Shown here: positions 1 through 8,876 of the stretch, one piece after another | Position numbering within the stretch: position 1 is the stretch's first letter | Layout of the letters: every line of letters begins with the position of its first letter | DNA from: Brevibacillus sp. JNUCC-41 | Lineage (GTDB): Bacteria; Bacillota; Bacilli; Bacillales; DSM-1321 | Assembly: GCF_014844095.1 (NCBI RefSeq) | Contig: NZ_CP062163.1 | Location: 1-64,000, forward strand | Direction of reading: 5' to 3' | DNA length: 64,000 nt | Position numbers and translations under genes: made by a program | Notes under the pieces: generated by a model | Seen by the model: the letters and a program-made list of their open reading frames with translations, nothing else | What the model was told of the DNA's origin: nothing | The model's database searches: none

Positions 1-99
1 TTTAGAGCTATGCACATCGTTATAAAAAGGGCAGGCCCCAGCACTGTTATTGTCTAAATATCCAATAATTTTATCGTCGCTATTTAAAATATAAATCAT
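1..99 (-). CDS. Phage tail endopeptidase/tail spike (Tal), N-terminal 33 codons only
   Basis: A reading frame starts with ATG at 99, 15 bp after the Dit stop codon, preceded by a good ribosome binding site (AAGGAGT). It runs off the left edge. The N-terminus begins MIYILNSDDKIIGYLDN and continues with a CPFYND stretch, typical of the start of prophage endopeptidase tail proteins of Bacillus siphoviruses. The position directly after Dit fits Tal, which sits at the tail tip and helps open the cell wall. Only the first 33 residues are present, so the call rests on the start motif and gene order. Confidence 0.75.
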   Translation of the reverse strand, partial: MIYILNSDDKIIGYLDNNSAGACPFYNDVHSSK

Positions 100-113
100 C
101 TGTTTTCTACTCC

Positions 114-1805
114 TTAATTATAACGGGGGCTGTAATCCAGCCACCAACTAGCGCCGCTTCCTGGTTCGGGACTTACTGTAAAACTTCTAGGTATGCCGCC
201 GTTCATGGTTAAAAATTCGCTTCCAATGTATAGATTTTCTAAAAATAAAGATCCATTTCGATAGACTTTATTTTCTTCGCAATTAATAACAATTTCATCC
301 CCGGGCCTTGCTACTATTTCTACCGTATCGCCTAAAATCTCATAGACCTTTAAATCCGTTAAAGCTGCGGGGTTCGATTTATATTTCACACCTTTAGAAT
401 CCTCGGTTATATCATATTTGCCTATATAAACAGCTACGCCCGCTATCTCGTCGCCAAATTTATTTGTGCTGTCTGTATACGTTCCGTTCCATTTCTTTCC
501 TGTCGGTTTGCCGTTACTTAAGCATTTTTGGAAGGAAGCCGAATATTTATTCCCCACCTTTTGAAACGTGCATACTCCATAAAAACCGGTAAACGTGTTT
601 TCGTCTAAATCTTGGGGCAAAGCCATAGTTTTAGAGACGACTTTGGTCGTCGCCTTTTTATTTTTACCTTTCCCTGTCGTGACTTTAACCGTCTCTTTGT
701 ATTTGATCGTTTTCTTTTTATTAGATCCGGTCTTCGTTCTTTTTACGCTGCTGTCGTTTGCGCTGTTGTAAACAGACTTTGAGACGCCGTTAGAATCGTA
801 CCCTATTTGAGCGCTTGCCAAGACCTCATAACTTTCCCCGCCATCTTTTAGCATAATCTTGCCTACTCGGCGACCTTCACTATCTAATAAATATAGCTCT
901 ATTTTATTCCTAGCGCGGGCATAACCTTTTTTAAGGTATAGATGGGCTTCGACCTTCCAATCTGTGAGCGCTTTAGAAAACCATTGCTGCCGGGCTGGCC
1001 CATGCCATTTTTTAGACACATTAGCCCCAAAATAATCCGCGTTATCTTTTAAGGCCACTCTTAAGGCCTGGCCTGTTGTCCTCATATCGCTATCGCTAGC
1101 TATCACGCCGTTTTCAATATTAAAGGTAAGGTTTGCAGCCGTTATTTTTGTCCAGCTTGCCAGAGTGTTACAAGCATCGTTTAGAATCCTGGGTTTATTA
1201 TTGATTGGCTTGTCCTGATTTTCCTGGTCAAACCCAGCGCCTAAATATATATAACTGTCATCGTCTGAAGCTATAGCGATAGAATCTGTTTCTTCAGTAG
1301 GAACTACCGTAAAAATAGGGTAGGTTGTTGTATTTCCACCGGGCGTAATAACATTGGTTTGTTTGGTTAAAATTTGTTCGACCTTTTCGCCCAGGGCCAC
1401 CCCTTCCGAAGATGAAAACTTAATAGAGAATAAAACGCTGTTATCTGACTGGCTTACTCGCTGCGGTTCGCTCACTTCTACCGGATGAACATACCAAACT
1501 ACCTCGCTTTCATCCGAAAAGATCAAGGGGTATTCGTTGCCGTCGCCTGTTTGTGTAAAAAGGTTGGCTAACTCCCTCATTTTTAAAACTCTATCGCGTT
1601 CGCTGCTGGCTTCTAAAAAAACGTCAATCGTAAATATTTTAGCTCCAAAGGAAATGCCTTCGTATATAGTACCGAACATGCCAGGAATTGTTGTGGTTTG
1701 CTCGGTTGTTTCTGCTAGGATATTTCTTTTTATGTCCACTACAATTAATCCTAAGTCACTGCGGCTGTCGAAACCACAATAATTAAATTTGGTTTCAATG
1801 CTCAT
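114..1805 (-). CDS. Distal tail protein Dit (phage tail family)
   Basis: A 563-residue protein. Residues 1 to about 140 match the Dit/siphovirus tail N-terminal domain (start MSIETKFNYCGFDSRSDLG, then a TTTIPGMFGTIYEG segment), which forms the hub ring joining tail tube and tip. Classical Dit proteins are roughly 250 to 300 residues. Here the section from about 200 to 490 is an insertion with a Lys/Thr-rich stretch and beta-rich sequence, as in evolved Dit proteins that carry carbohydrate-binding modules; that role is inferred. The C-terminus (ending SWWLDYSPRYN) resumes the Dit galectin-like part. The ribosome binding site AAAGGAG lies 12 bp before the ATG. A terminator upstream at 1868 separates it from the moron gene. 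Confidence 0.85.
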   Translation of the reverse strand: MSIETKFNYCGFDSRSDLGLIVVDIKRNILAETTEQTTTIPGMFGTIYEGISFGAKIFTIDVFLEASSERDRVLKMRELANLFTQTGDGNEYPLIFSDESEVVWYVHPVEVSEPQRVSQSDNSVLFSIKFSSSEGVALGEKVEQILTKQTNVITPGGNTTTYPIFTVVPTEETDSIAIASDDDSYIYLGAGFDQENQDKPINNKPRILNDACNTLASWTKITAANLTFNIENGVIASDSDMRTTGQALRVALKDNADYFGANVSKKWHGPARQQWFSKALTDWKVEAHLYLKKGYARARNKIELYLLDSEGRRVGKIMLKDGGESYEVLASAQIGYDSNGVSKSVYNSANDSSVKRTKTGSNKKKTIKYKETVKVTTGKGKNKKATTKVVSKTMALPQDLDENTFTGFYGVCTFQKVGNKYSASFQKCLSNGKPTGKKWNGTYTDSTNKFGDEIAGVAVYIGKYDITEDSKGVKYKSNPAALTDLKVYEILGDTVEIVARPGDEIVINCEENKVYRNGSLFLENLYIGSEFLTMNGGIPRSFTVSPEPGSGASWWLDYSPRYN

Positions 1806-1820
1806 TTTGTTTATTTCTCC

Positions 1821-1863
1821 TTTCTGAAAGGCTTTGTTAAAGGATTAATGTTGATTCTTGAAC
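1821..1863. repeat. Imperfect inverted repeat flanking a small membrane gene, copy 1
   Basis: The reverse complement of this stretch aligns with 2336 to 2383: both share GTTCA, AAGAA, ATCAACA, ATCCTTTAACA, AGCCTT and GAAA blocks in the same order with short indels. The two copies face each other around the terminator and the 90-residue membrane gene, so this extra cassette sits between opposing repeats. Confidence 0.6.
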
Positions 1864-1867
1864 AAAT

Positions 1868-1894
1868 AAAAAAGACCACCTATAAGTGGTCTTC
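1868..1894 (-). terminator. Rho-independent terminator after the small membrane gene
   Basis: On the minus strand an arm GACCAC, a short AT loop and GTGGTC are followed by six T. It lies downstream of the 90-residue membrane gene and upstream of Dit, giving the membrane gene its own transcription stop, a usual moron arrangement. Confidence 0.75.
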
Positions 1895-1951
1895 TCTAGT
1901 TCATCCTATGGAATTAACAAGACAAAATTTTAACTCGTTAGCTTAACATCG

Positions 1952-2224
1952 TTATTTCTTCATCTTTCTTAATTGAAAATATATTAAAGCAGGAAGAAAA
2001 AAGACGAGTATGTTTATTATTATTGCGGCAATTTTATGGTCGATAAACATAAAGGGTACTGATGCTATATTTATGATTAGTTGTAAATTAGGTACATCAA
2101 TACCCATAATACCAAATATTACAGCACCTAACATAATACCAGCACAGCACACTACTAATATAATTAACAATGTTACTATACGTAATATTAAAATAAACGT
2201 TCTCTTTAAAAAAATTTGAAACAT
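1952..2224 (-). CDS. Small membrane protein, prophage moron of unknown function
   Basis: A 90-residue very hydrophobic protein with a segment at about 9 to 38 and two further ones at about 46 to 62 and 65 to 82, ending in the basic tail LRKMKK. AAAGAGG lies 5 bp before the ATG. It interrupts the normally contiguous tape measure and Dit pair, has its own terminator at 1868 and is flanked by imperfect inverted repeats (1821 to 1863 and 2336 to 2383). These are marks of a moron expressed from the lysogen. I do not recognise the family; superinfection exclusion is a common role for such genes but is only a guess here. Confidence 0.6.
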   Translation of the reverse strand: MFQIFLKRTFILILRIVTLLIILVVCCAGIMLGAVIFGIMGIDVPNLQLIINIASVPFMFIDHKIAAIIINILVFFLPALIYFQLRKMKK

Positions 2225-2317
2225 ATAAACCTCTTTCCAACTACTTCTTATATAAAAACAATTATAGGCTACTCTCCAAACTATTAAAACAAATAAAAAA
2301 CCCCGGTTTGATTCTTT

Positions 2318-2338
2318 AACTAAACTGCCCCGTTAGTT
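2318..2338 (+). repeat. 21-bp dispersed repeat, copy 1
   Basis: The sequence AACTAAACTGCCCC followed by G and TTAGTT recurs on the minus strand at 21074 to 21094 with a single mismatch (G to T). It adjoins the outer end of the inverted repeat at 2336. Confidence 0.55.
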
Positions 2339-2383
2339 CATCAAGAAAATCAACAACATCCTTTAACAGAGCCTTCTGAAAAA
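2336..2383. repeat. Imperfect inverted repeat flanking a small membrane gene, copy 2
   Basis: Partner of 1821 to 1863 in opposite orientation. The shared core is ATCCTTTAACA with matching flanks over about 40 bp. It lies between the moron start and the tape measure stop. Confidence 0.6.
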
Positions 2384-2401
2384 GAAAAAGCTAAAAGCGT
2401 G

Positions 2402-5400
2402 TTATAAGCCTTTAGCTAGTTTAAATAGGGTATCTTCTTTGTTTTGCTGCTTCTTAGTTGCATTATATAGCTCTTTTCCGTCTAAATACGTATTATTGTC
2501 TTTTAATAGAATCTTCGATAGAAGACCAATTTGCTGCTGTAATAATTCGATTTGCGTATCCTGTTTTTTTAGTAGAGAAAAAATAAGATTATTATCGTTG
2601 TTACTAGTCTTAGTCGGATCACCAAATATTTTACTAGAAACGGCAGCCAGTAATTCTAGTGCCCTACTACGTTTGTTCGGGCTTAAAGGGATGATTGCTT
2701 CTGGTTTATTGCCTTCACCTACCATCGCCAAATGTTCCTTGGTGATGATACCGCCATTTTCATATCCATGACCATGACCAATGTATTTCAACATATTGGC
2801 TCCATAACGTGATTTAGCATAGTTCATGCCAGCCAATAAGCTGTCTAAACCATTCATTTGGTTTGTATGGCCCGGGAATGCAAAACTGCGAAATGTTGGC
2901 GGGATCACCTGGACGAGGCCACGAGCTAATTGTCCAGAGTAGTAGTTAACATCTTTGACAGCTGTGGATTGGATAGCCTTTTCATTCCCGCCCGATTCAG
3001 ACTTGATTTGCCTTAACCACGCGTTCACATAATTAGCACTAGTAGGAAGGCCGTTCATTCCCAATGCCTTAATGACTGTGCCCCGCCATCTTTCAACGCC
3101 ACTACCCACAGGAGCCGCATTATCCACACCGCCGAAGCCATCGAACAATGAACCGAAATAATCCACGGCTTTATTTTTTGCCCACGAAACAACGCCTTTT
3201 CCACCTGCCCATTGATTCGCAAATGTAGGGAACGTATCTTTATAATTCAGGGACTCTTTTAATTGATTCCATAACTTAGAAGGGCCTTTTGTGATGATAT
3301 CGAACGCATCTACAGCCTTACCACCTAATGTTCCAATGCCGTTTAAAACTTTGTTAGAACCATTAATGATGTAATCCATGAACGAATCATCATCACCAGT
3401 ACCCTTTGCAAAGCCTGGGATTGAATTAGTCGGGAAATTATAGCTGCTTAATATAGCTTTTGTTTTGTTATGGGGAAGAATCGCTGAACCCCTTGGTAAA
3501 TTAACCAGTTCAGTACCGGTTGTTCCAACCAGACCGAGCCCTTTACCTGGTAAGTATCCAAGTTCCGGACCTTCCTCACCCACAAAAGATAGACCGCCTT
3601 TAAAGGGCCCTTGAAACGTTCCTTTAGCGTTTTCGGGAATGCTGCCAGGTTTAAATTTCGGAGGGGATGAGGTCTTGTCTTTATTACCAAATACACGTTT
3701 AACCCAACTAACCGTATCCTTGATGAAACCTGTTAAACCATCCCACGCTTTTCCTACTCCACTTGTTTCTTTTTGGGCATTTTCAATATTTATCTCTTTT
3801 TGTTTTTTAGAGGCCTTTACGGACGCATCTTTTTGTAGTGTTGCATTTTCTACGACGCCGTCTCTTTTCTTTTTAGCCTGATCGACGGTTTCTTTCTTTT
3901 CCTTTTTCGCGTTATCACGAATTTTTTCAAATTCTGATTTAGATATAACACCTAATTTCTCGTATTGCACTCGCGCATTGTCAACTTTTCTTTTTCGTTT
4001 TTTTTCTGCATTTTCTTTGGTTTCTTTAAATTCTTTTTCTGCTGCTTTGATCGTTTGATTCATTTCTTTTGTTGTAATATCATGGCGCTGCTTGCTTCGT
4101 CTTTTGTTTATGGCGGTTATTTCATCTTCACTTTTGGTCGTATTTTTAATTTTTGTATTATACATACGATCGTTTATTTGATTAATCTCACGCTTTTCGT
4201 CACGAGTAAGGGCTCTTTTTTCTTTAGATGCATTACTCATAATTTGCTTAACGCGCTTATTGTCTCCTGTTACTTTATCAATTTCGGCTTTATGCCTTTC
4301 AGCTAATTTTTTGAGAGCATCATCTTTATCTTTTTGGGATAAATCCTTATTGGATTTCAAAGCTTTTACCGCTTCGACACGTTCTTCCTGGTGCCGATCT
4401 TTTAAAGATGAAAGAACACTATTGGCCATGGAATTATATTGTTTGGTGGTGTCATCTTTAATCTTTTTATTAATCAAAGTATTGGATAACATGATTTGAT
4501 TAAGCTTAGTTTTTGCACCGGTATATAACTTATCATACTCACCTAGTGCCTTTTGGGTCGAAGCTGAAACGCCTTTGATTTTAAGGTTAAGTGAAGCGCC
4601 TTTTTCTGCATCTTTTCCAGCTTTTTTTAGAGCTTTTTCTTTTTGATCACGTTTATCAAATACCTTGCCAATTGAAGAACCTACCTTATCTCCGACGATT
4701 CCTCCGATAATCCCGCCAGCAATACCGCCGATTGCAGTACCAATACCTGGCACAACCGAACCAAGAGCCGCACCCATTGCAGCACCACCACCGATACCAC
4801 CTAAAGTGCCGCCAATACCTCCGCCAATCGATTCTTTTGTTCCAGAACCGGTAGCCAATTCATACCCTAATGCGCCGACTCCAATAACCGTTCCGATTGG
4901 GCCAGCCCCTTTTACATATTTTAAGGCTTTAGCTCCTTTGCCAACCTTCCCTGCATTTTTAGCCACTCTGCTTCCTGTAGAAACAGTAGGCGCAATAGTA
5001 GTTCCTGCAGGTGCCTTTTTGCCGCCTGCTAACCCGCCGCCACGAACGCTATTGTTACGTTGCAAGGCTGTGGTATTGGTATTAAGGGCAACCGTTTCAG
5101 CGTTTAAAGATTGAGCGCTACCCTTGGTCATGGACGTAAAACTACCTAAATTAATGACACCATTTGATAAAAATTTAAGTAGGCCAGCCCCGCCAAGTGT
5201 GATTTTTCCGACTCCAGTAACTAAACCGCCAATCCCGATGGTTAAAAATCCAAGTACCGCACCTACACCTGCCACACCCACACCAATGGCTGTCCATTTT
5301 GCGATGGAATGCTGTGTACCCTGATCTAATTTATTGAACCAGCCGACTACATCCTCAATGGTCCCGGCCACCGTTTTTATGGTCGGAATCAAGGCAGTCC

Positions 5401-7327
5401 CGAAGGTCGTGGCCGCACTCTCCGCCTCACCCTTCATTTTTTCAATAGAGCCCTTTAATGTGTCCATTTTAGTTTTTGCTACATCATCGGCACTAATTTT
5501 ATTAATGGATACACCCATCTCGTCAAATGCTTCAGCACCTGATTTACTAGCAATCATGGCCCCTCGAATCGCATCCGAACCAAAAATGGTATTAAAGGCA
5601 TTGATTTTTTGTTCTTTGGAAAGATTTTTTGTAGAATCTTGAAGAATTTCAAAAACTTCAGACATGGCTTTAACATTACCTTGCTCATCAAAGAAGGAAG
5701 ATGAAAGATATCCACTCGTTTTTTGAAGTCGATTGTATTCTTTTCTCAATTTTGCCTTGGAAGCACCAGAACCAAGTTCTTGTTTGGCTAATTCTTTGAA
5801 TGCCTTATCCAAATCCGGAATCGTTCTTGAAGCCGGCTGGATGCCCTTTTCCACTAAGTATTTATAGCCGGCCGTTGTATTGGTTGTCGCAATTCCTAAT
5901 TCATCCATCATCGTTGCAGCTGCATCAGTCTGCGGAGATAATCGCATGATCATGGTTTTTAAGGATGTACCTGCATCCGATCCTTTAAGCCCTGCTTGTG
6001 CAAAGACGGCCAATGCTGTATTTGTATCCGCAAAGCTAAAACCAACAGGTCCTGCCACACTTGAAACCTGGGATAATGAATAATTCATTTCTTCCACGGA
6101 TGTGGCGGAAGCATTTGCAGAACCGGCTAGTAAATCGGCTGCTTTTGCCATATCAATATTGTCATCTCTAAATGAATTCAACACGGTGGAGGCAATTTCA
6201 GCTGCTTGACCTAATTCCAATTCACCAGCTGTGGCTAATGAAAGGGCGGATTTTAACCCACCACTCATGATTGCATCGAGATCAACACCAGCTTTAATCA
6301 ACTCTTGCATCCCGATGGCCACTTCTTTATTGCTATACTTTGTTTCCAGTCCGAGTTGATTTACAAGGCCATTCATCTGTTTTCCATACTGTTTCCACTC
6401 TTGCGGACTCATGAGTGCCTTAATGTCGGCCATAGCTTGTTCAAAATCAGCTGCTTGTTTGATGGTATAGCCTAAACCTAAACCGCCAGCTAAAGTCATG
6501 CCGCTAAAGCTAGATGAAATCGAACGGCCTGTTTCGTTTATTGTTGAACCCGTGGTCATTGCGCGATCAGATAAACCTCGTAGCTTCGATTCAGCTTTTC
6601 CGATGTCATCTGCTAACTTACCAATAGAAGGGTGGACAGTAGAGATTTTTCGATTCAGAGTGTTGAACGATGCATTCAATTTTTGTTGTTCATCCACGAG
6701 GGACTTGTATTTATTTTTGGCCTCATCGACTCTGCGATCATGCTCTCCAAATTCCCTGGTCAAATCCGCCACTTTTTTCTGTTGTATATCGACTATCTGT
6801 TGATGAATCTTAGCCTGGTCACTCAATCCTTTAAGCTTATCTTTTTGAGCAGAAAAGGCTAACCCGCTTTTTTTCTGACTCTCCACATGGTCGTCCGTCT
6901 TCTTTTTAAGTTTAGCCAGTTCGGATTCTAACTCTTTCGTGGACGATGTATAGTCGACCATTTTGCTTGTAGCATCTTTTACTTGCTTTTGCCAGGCACT
7001 TTGTCGCTGTACGGCTGTATTGATTTCTTTATTTAAATCTTGTATGACCTTTGAACTTTCCGCGTTTGTCTTGAGCTCATTTTTACGTTTTTCATTCAAT
7101 TGCTGAATGCGTTTTTCGTTCAAAGACATGATCTTATTCAAGCCGGCAACCTGCTTACCTAATGCACCATATTTATCATCTGCATTATTCAGCACGGCCA
7201 TATTGGCTTTCATTTCCCGTTCTGCGCTTTTAATCGATCGGTTTACAGCCGTTAAAGATTTGGTGAAATTAGTGGACGATAAATCCATTTCGATAATCAT
7301 TTTTCCAAGGGGTTGATTTCCTATCAA
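2402..7327 (-). CDS. Phage tail tape measure protein with lytic transglycosylase domain
   Basis: A 1641-residue protein, the longest in the window. Residues 1 to 260 are coiled coil. About 280 to 640 is a TP901-type tape measure core (a QAGLKGSDAGTSLKTMI motif). Glycine- and alanine-rich hydrophobic segments follow at about 660 to 880, then Lys/Glu-rich coiled coil to about 1180. Near 1410 to 1520 is a soluble lytic transglycosylase-like domain with a probable catalytic Glu in KSESGG and a later ARGLVQV segment. It sets tail length and probably helps DNA cross the cell wall. The start is TTG at 7327, after GGAGG with a 7-bp gap, just downstream of the chaperone extension frame. Confidence 0.95.
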   Translation of the reverse strand: MIGNQPLGKMIIEMDLSSTNFTKSLTAVNRSIKSAEREMKANMAVLNNADDKYGALGKQVAGLNKIMSLNEKRIQQLNEKRKNELKTNAESSKVIQDLNKEINTAVQRQSAWQKQVKDATSKMVDYTSSTKELESELAKLKKKTDDHVESQKKSGLAFSAQKDKLKGLSDQAKIHQQIVDIQQKKVADLTREFGEHDRRVDEAKNKYKSLVDEQQKLNASFNTLNRKISTVHPSIGKLADDIGKAESKLRGLSDRAMTTGSTINETGRSISSSFSGMTLAGGLGLGYTIKQAADFEQAMADIKALMSPQEWKQYGKQMNGLVNQLGLETKYSNKEVAIGMQELIKAGVDLDAIMSGGLKSALSLATAGELELGQAAEIASTVLNSFRDDNIDMAKAADLLAGSANASATSVEEMNYSLSQVSSVAGPVGFSFADTNTALAVFAQAGLKGSDAGTSLKTMIMRLSPQTDAAATMMDELGIATTNTTAGYKYLVEKGIQPASRTIPDLDKAFKELAKQELGSGASKAKLRKEYNRLQKTSGYLSSSFFDEQGNVKAMSEVFEILQDSTKNLSKEQKINAFNTIFGSDAIRGAMIASKSGAEAFDEMGVSINKISADDVAKTKMDTLKGSIEKMKGEAESAATTFGTALIPTIKTVAGTIEDVVGWFNKLDQGTQHSIAKWTAIGVGVAGVGAVLGFLTIGIGGLVTGVGKITLGGAGLLKFLSNGVINLGSFTSMTKGSAQSLNAETVALNTNTTALQRNNSVRGGGLAGGKKAPAGTTIAPTVSTGSRVAKNAGKVGKGAKALKYVKGAGPIGTVIGVGALGYELATGSGTKESIGGGIGGTLGGIGGGAAMGAALGSVVPGIGTAIGGIAGGIIGGIVGDKVGSSIGKVFDKRDQKEKALKKAGKDAEKGASLNLKIKGVSASTQKALGEYDKLYTGAKTKLNQIMLSNTLINKKIKDDTTKQYNSMANSVLSSLKDRHQEERVEAVKALKSNKDLSQKDKDDALKKLAERHKAEIDKVTGDNKRVKQIMSNASKEKRALTRDEKREINQINDRMYNTKIKNTTKSEDEITAINKRRSKQRHDITTKEMNQTIKAAEKEFKETKENAEKKRKRKVDNARVQYEKLGVISKSEFEKIRDNAKKEKKETVDQAKKKRDGVVENATLQKDASVKASKKQKEINIENAQKETSGVGKAWDGLTGFIKDTVSWVKRVFGNKDKTSSPPKFKPGSIPENAKGTFQGPFKGGLSFVGEEGPELGYLPGKGLGLVGTTGTELVNLPRGSAILPHNKTKAILSSYNFPTNSIPGFAKGTGDDDSFMDYIINGSNKVLNGIGTLGGKAVDAFDIITKGPSKLWNQLKESLNYKDTFPTFANQWAGGKGVVSWAKNKAVDYFGSLFDGFGGVDNAAPVGSGVERWRGTVIKALGMNGLPTSANYVNAWLRQIKSESGGNEKAIQSTAVKDVNYYSGQLARGLVQVIPPTFRSFAFPGHTNQMNGLDSLLAGMNYAKSRYGANMLKYIGHGHGYENGGIITKEHLAMVGEGNKPEAIIPLSPNKRSRALELLAAVSSKIFGDPTKTSNNDNNLIFSLLKKQDTQIELLQQQIGLLSKILLKDNNTYLDGKELYNATKKQQNKEDTLFKLAKGL

Positions 7328-7343
7328 TTAGTTTCCTCCTTTC

Positions 7344-7852
7344 CTACGATAATGTTTTTACAAAGTCTGCTAAATCCATGGTCTTTTCTTCTTTAGGTTT
7401 TTCATCATTATTTAATATTTCCATCAAATGATAGTAATCGGCATTCACAACATCTTGATAACTCATGCCCTGCTGCATTAAATTTAGAAAAAGGGCATTT
7501 AGATTATCAATGGCTTCTTGTGGGGTTAATCCAGTTCCGCTTCTACTTCCCCGTCCTTCATGTACTGGATCAACTTCCGACTCTTTTTTTCACTGTAACC
7601 AAGAACCTTGTAATATACTTCATACAACTTCTGCATCAATTCATGTGCCTGGATACCTTCTAAAATGTCATTAGCTTTAACGCCAAATAAATCAGCAACG
7701 AAATTGACCAGGGCCATGGTTGATTCTTCATCATCCTCATAGACGGCATTATTCAGCTTTAATGCTGTAATTAATTGCTTGCCACTTACCCATGGTTGCG
7801 TCAGGGTAGTGACCTCTTTTGTTTTTGAATTGGTTAGTTCTAATGTGTACAT
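7344..7852 (-). CDS. Tail assembly chaperone, frameshifted long form (gpGT type)
   Basis: A -1 shift at the heptamer A AAA AAG (7589 to 7583) would join the first 90 codons of the chaperone gene to 79 codons in the -1 frame, ending at TAG 7346 to 7344. No stop occurs in that frame. The extension contains LTPQEAIDNLNALFLNLMQQ and continues to DLADFVKTLS, a believable protein rather than random sequence, and it fills the otherwise empty gap before the tape measure. The long form is known in siphoviruses to bind the tape measure and recruit the tube protein. The product would be about 169 residues. Confidence 0.8.
7526..7852 (-). CDS. Tail assembly chaperone, short form (gpG type)
   Basis: A 108-residue protein (MYTLELTNSKTKEVTTL at the start) located between the tail tube gene and the tape measure gene, the conserved slot for the tail assembly chaperone. 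It contains a helical body with the ADLFGVKANDI segment and ends EVEAELD. In tailed phages it coats and solubilises the tape measure before tube polymerisation. The slippery sequence lies about 60 bp before its stop. GGAGG lies upstream of the ATG. The assignment rests on order, size and the frameshift signature. Confidence 0.8.
   Translation of the reverse strand: MYTLELTNSKTKEVTTLTQPWVSGKQLITALKLNNAVYEDDEESTMALVNFVADLFGVKANDILEGIQAHELMQKLYEVYYKVLGYSEKKSRKLIQYMKDGEVEAELD
7583..7589 (-). promoter_or_regulatory. Programmed -1 ribosomal frameshift heptamer
   Basis: On the minus strand codons GAA AAA AAG AGT contain A AAA AAG, a canonical X XXY YYZ slippery site in the correct phase. After the shift the next codon is GAG and the frame stays open for 79 codons. 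Confidence 0.8.
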
Positions 7853-7886
7853 GTCTCATTCCTCCAATTTTTATTAATAAATAAAT

Positions 7887-7910
7887 GAAAAAGCCCTCCA
7901 AAAGGAAGGC
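7887..7910 (-). terminator. Terminator or attenuator between tail tube and chaperone genes
   Basis: On the minus strand GCCTTCC, a TTTT loop and GGAGGGC are followed by TTTTT. It follows the major tail protein stop at 7917 and would lower expression of the downstream chaperone and tape measure relative to the abundant tube protein. Confidence 0.75.
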
Positions 7911-7916
7911 TTCGAT

Positions 7917-8492
7917 TTATCCAGCTGGTGGTGTGGCAGCAGGAAATGCATAGGTTTTTAATTTTGTAGCAATTTCAGTACCGATCCCATAAGCAATGGT
8001 TTCGCCATCGTTATTTGCAATACATTCCATCGTCAGTTTTTCATCTTCTGGTTCTGCTTGTTTATCTTCACTTGTTTTAAGAGATACGTCACCGGCAGTC
8101 ATTTTACCTTTTAATAAAGCAAATAAAACGGGTTGGCCGGATGCATCTTCCGATTCAAGTAATGCTGCCACATACGGCGCCTCTGTACGTTCACCAATCA
8201 ATGTAAAGCCATCTGTGTGTTTCTTACGACCCAATACCGCTTCTGTCATATCTTCCGGAACGTCTAGAATACCGATTTCCGCTTTAACGTCACCCGTACC
8301 TTTTGCAGAGACATAATACGCCACATTTGAAGCATAAACCTTTACAGAATCAGGGGAGATACCTGAAATGGTCGCTTCCGTTGTACCACCCTTGTTGGCC
8401 TTACCTTCAACAACAAACACCTCTTCCGTGGCTTTACCATCCTTATCTAAAACCACAAATGTTGCCCGCTTAAAACCTACTCTAATACCCAT
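7917..8492 (-). CDS. Major tail (tube) protein, phi13 type
   Basis: A 191-residue protein starting MGIRVGFKRATFVVLDKDG, with GKANKGGTTEATISG and a long beta-rich body, resembling phi13-family major tail proteins. It forms the stacked rings of the non-contractile tail tube. It is followed by a strong hairpin terminator (7887 to 7910), expected after a highly expressed structural gene, and lies one base after the upstream tail terminator gene. The C-terminus ends with a flexible FPAATPPAG tail. Confidence 0.85.
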   Translation of the reverse strand: MGIRVGFKRATFVVLDKDGKATEEVFVVEGKANKGGTTEATISGISPDSVKVYASNVAYYVSAKGTGDVKAEIGILDVPEDMTEAVLGRKKHTDGFTLIGERTEAPYVAALLESEDASGQPVLFALLKGKMTAGDVSLKTSEDKQAEPEDEKLTMECIANNDGETIAYGIGTEIATKLKTYAFPAATPPAG

Positions 8493-8876
8493 TTAAAGCA
8501 CCTCTTCTTTTATTAGTCCTTGATAACGCCTGGCGTCAACAAAGCGTTTTGTTTCTTTGAAATATTCATCTAAACCATCTTTTAACTGTCCGAAACCAAG
8601 CTTTTTTAATTCCTTTTTTATCTCGGCCTGAATCTCTTTGACTAGCAAACGGTTCGTAGATTCCACATCAATTTGATACAAATATTCATTGGCATGATTT
8701 TCATTACTGGCATAAACAGTTGGGACAGGAACATCCAATGGATCAATCACAATGAAAGGTTTGCTGGTATCTCCTGTTTCGGGATATTCATAAAATTTAA
8801 TCCGGTCTTCACAAAGGGAAACAATCATTTCATTTGAAATTAGCTGGTTATAGATCACCATTAATCCGTCTGTCAT
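8493..8876 (-). CDS. Probable tail terminator/completion protein
   Basis: A 127-residue protein directly before the major tail protein and overlapping the HK97 gp10-like gene by 4 bp. In HK97-type late operons this slot encodes the tail terminator that caps the tube and joins it to the head. The N-terminus (MTDGLMVIYNQLISNEMIV) and alternating strand and helix pattern resemble DUF806/DUF3168-like proteins. The function is assigned mainly from position. Confidence 0.65.
   Translation of the reverse strand: MTDGLMVIYNQLISNEMIVSLCEDRIKFYEYPETGDTSKPFIVIDPLDVPVPTVYASNENHANEYLYQIDVESTNRLLVKEIQAEIKKELKKLGFGQLKDGLDEYFKETKRFVDARRYQGLIKEEVL

Noticed and set aside
4665..5114. 149-codon plus-strand frame rich in Pro and Ala
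   Set aside because: It is antisense to the Gly/Ala-rich hydrophobic part of the tape measure gene, and its composition is the mirror of that region.
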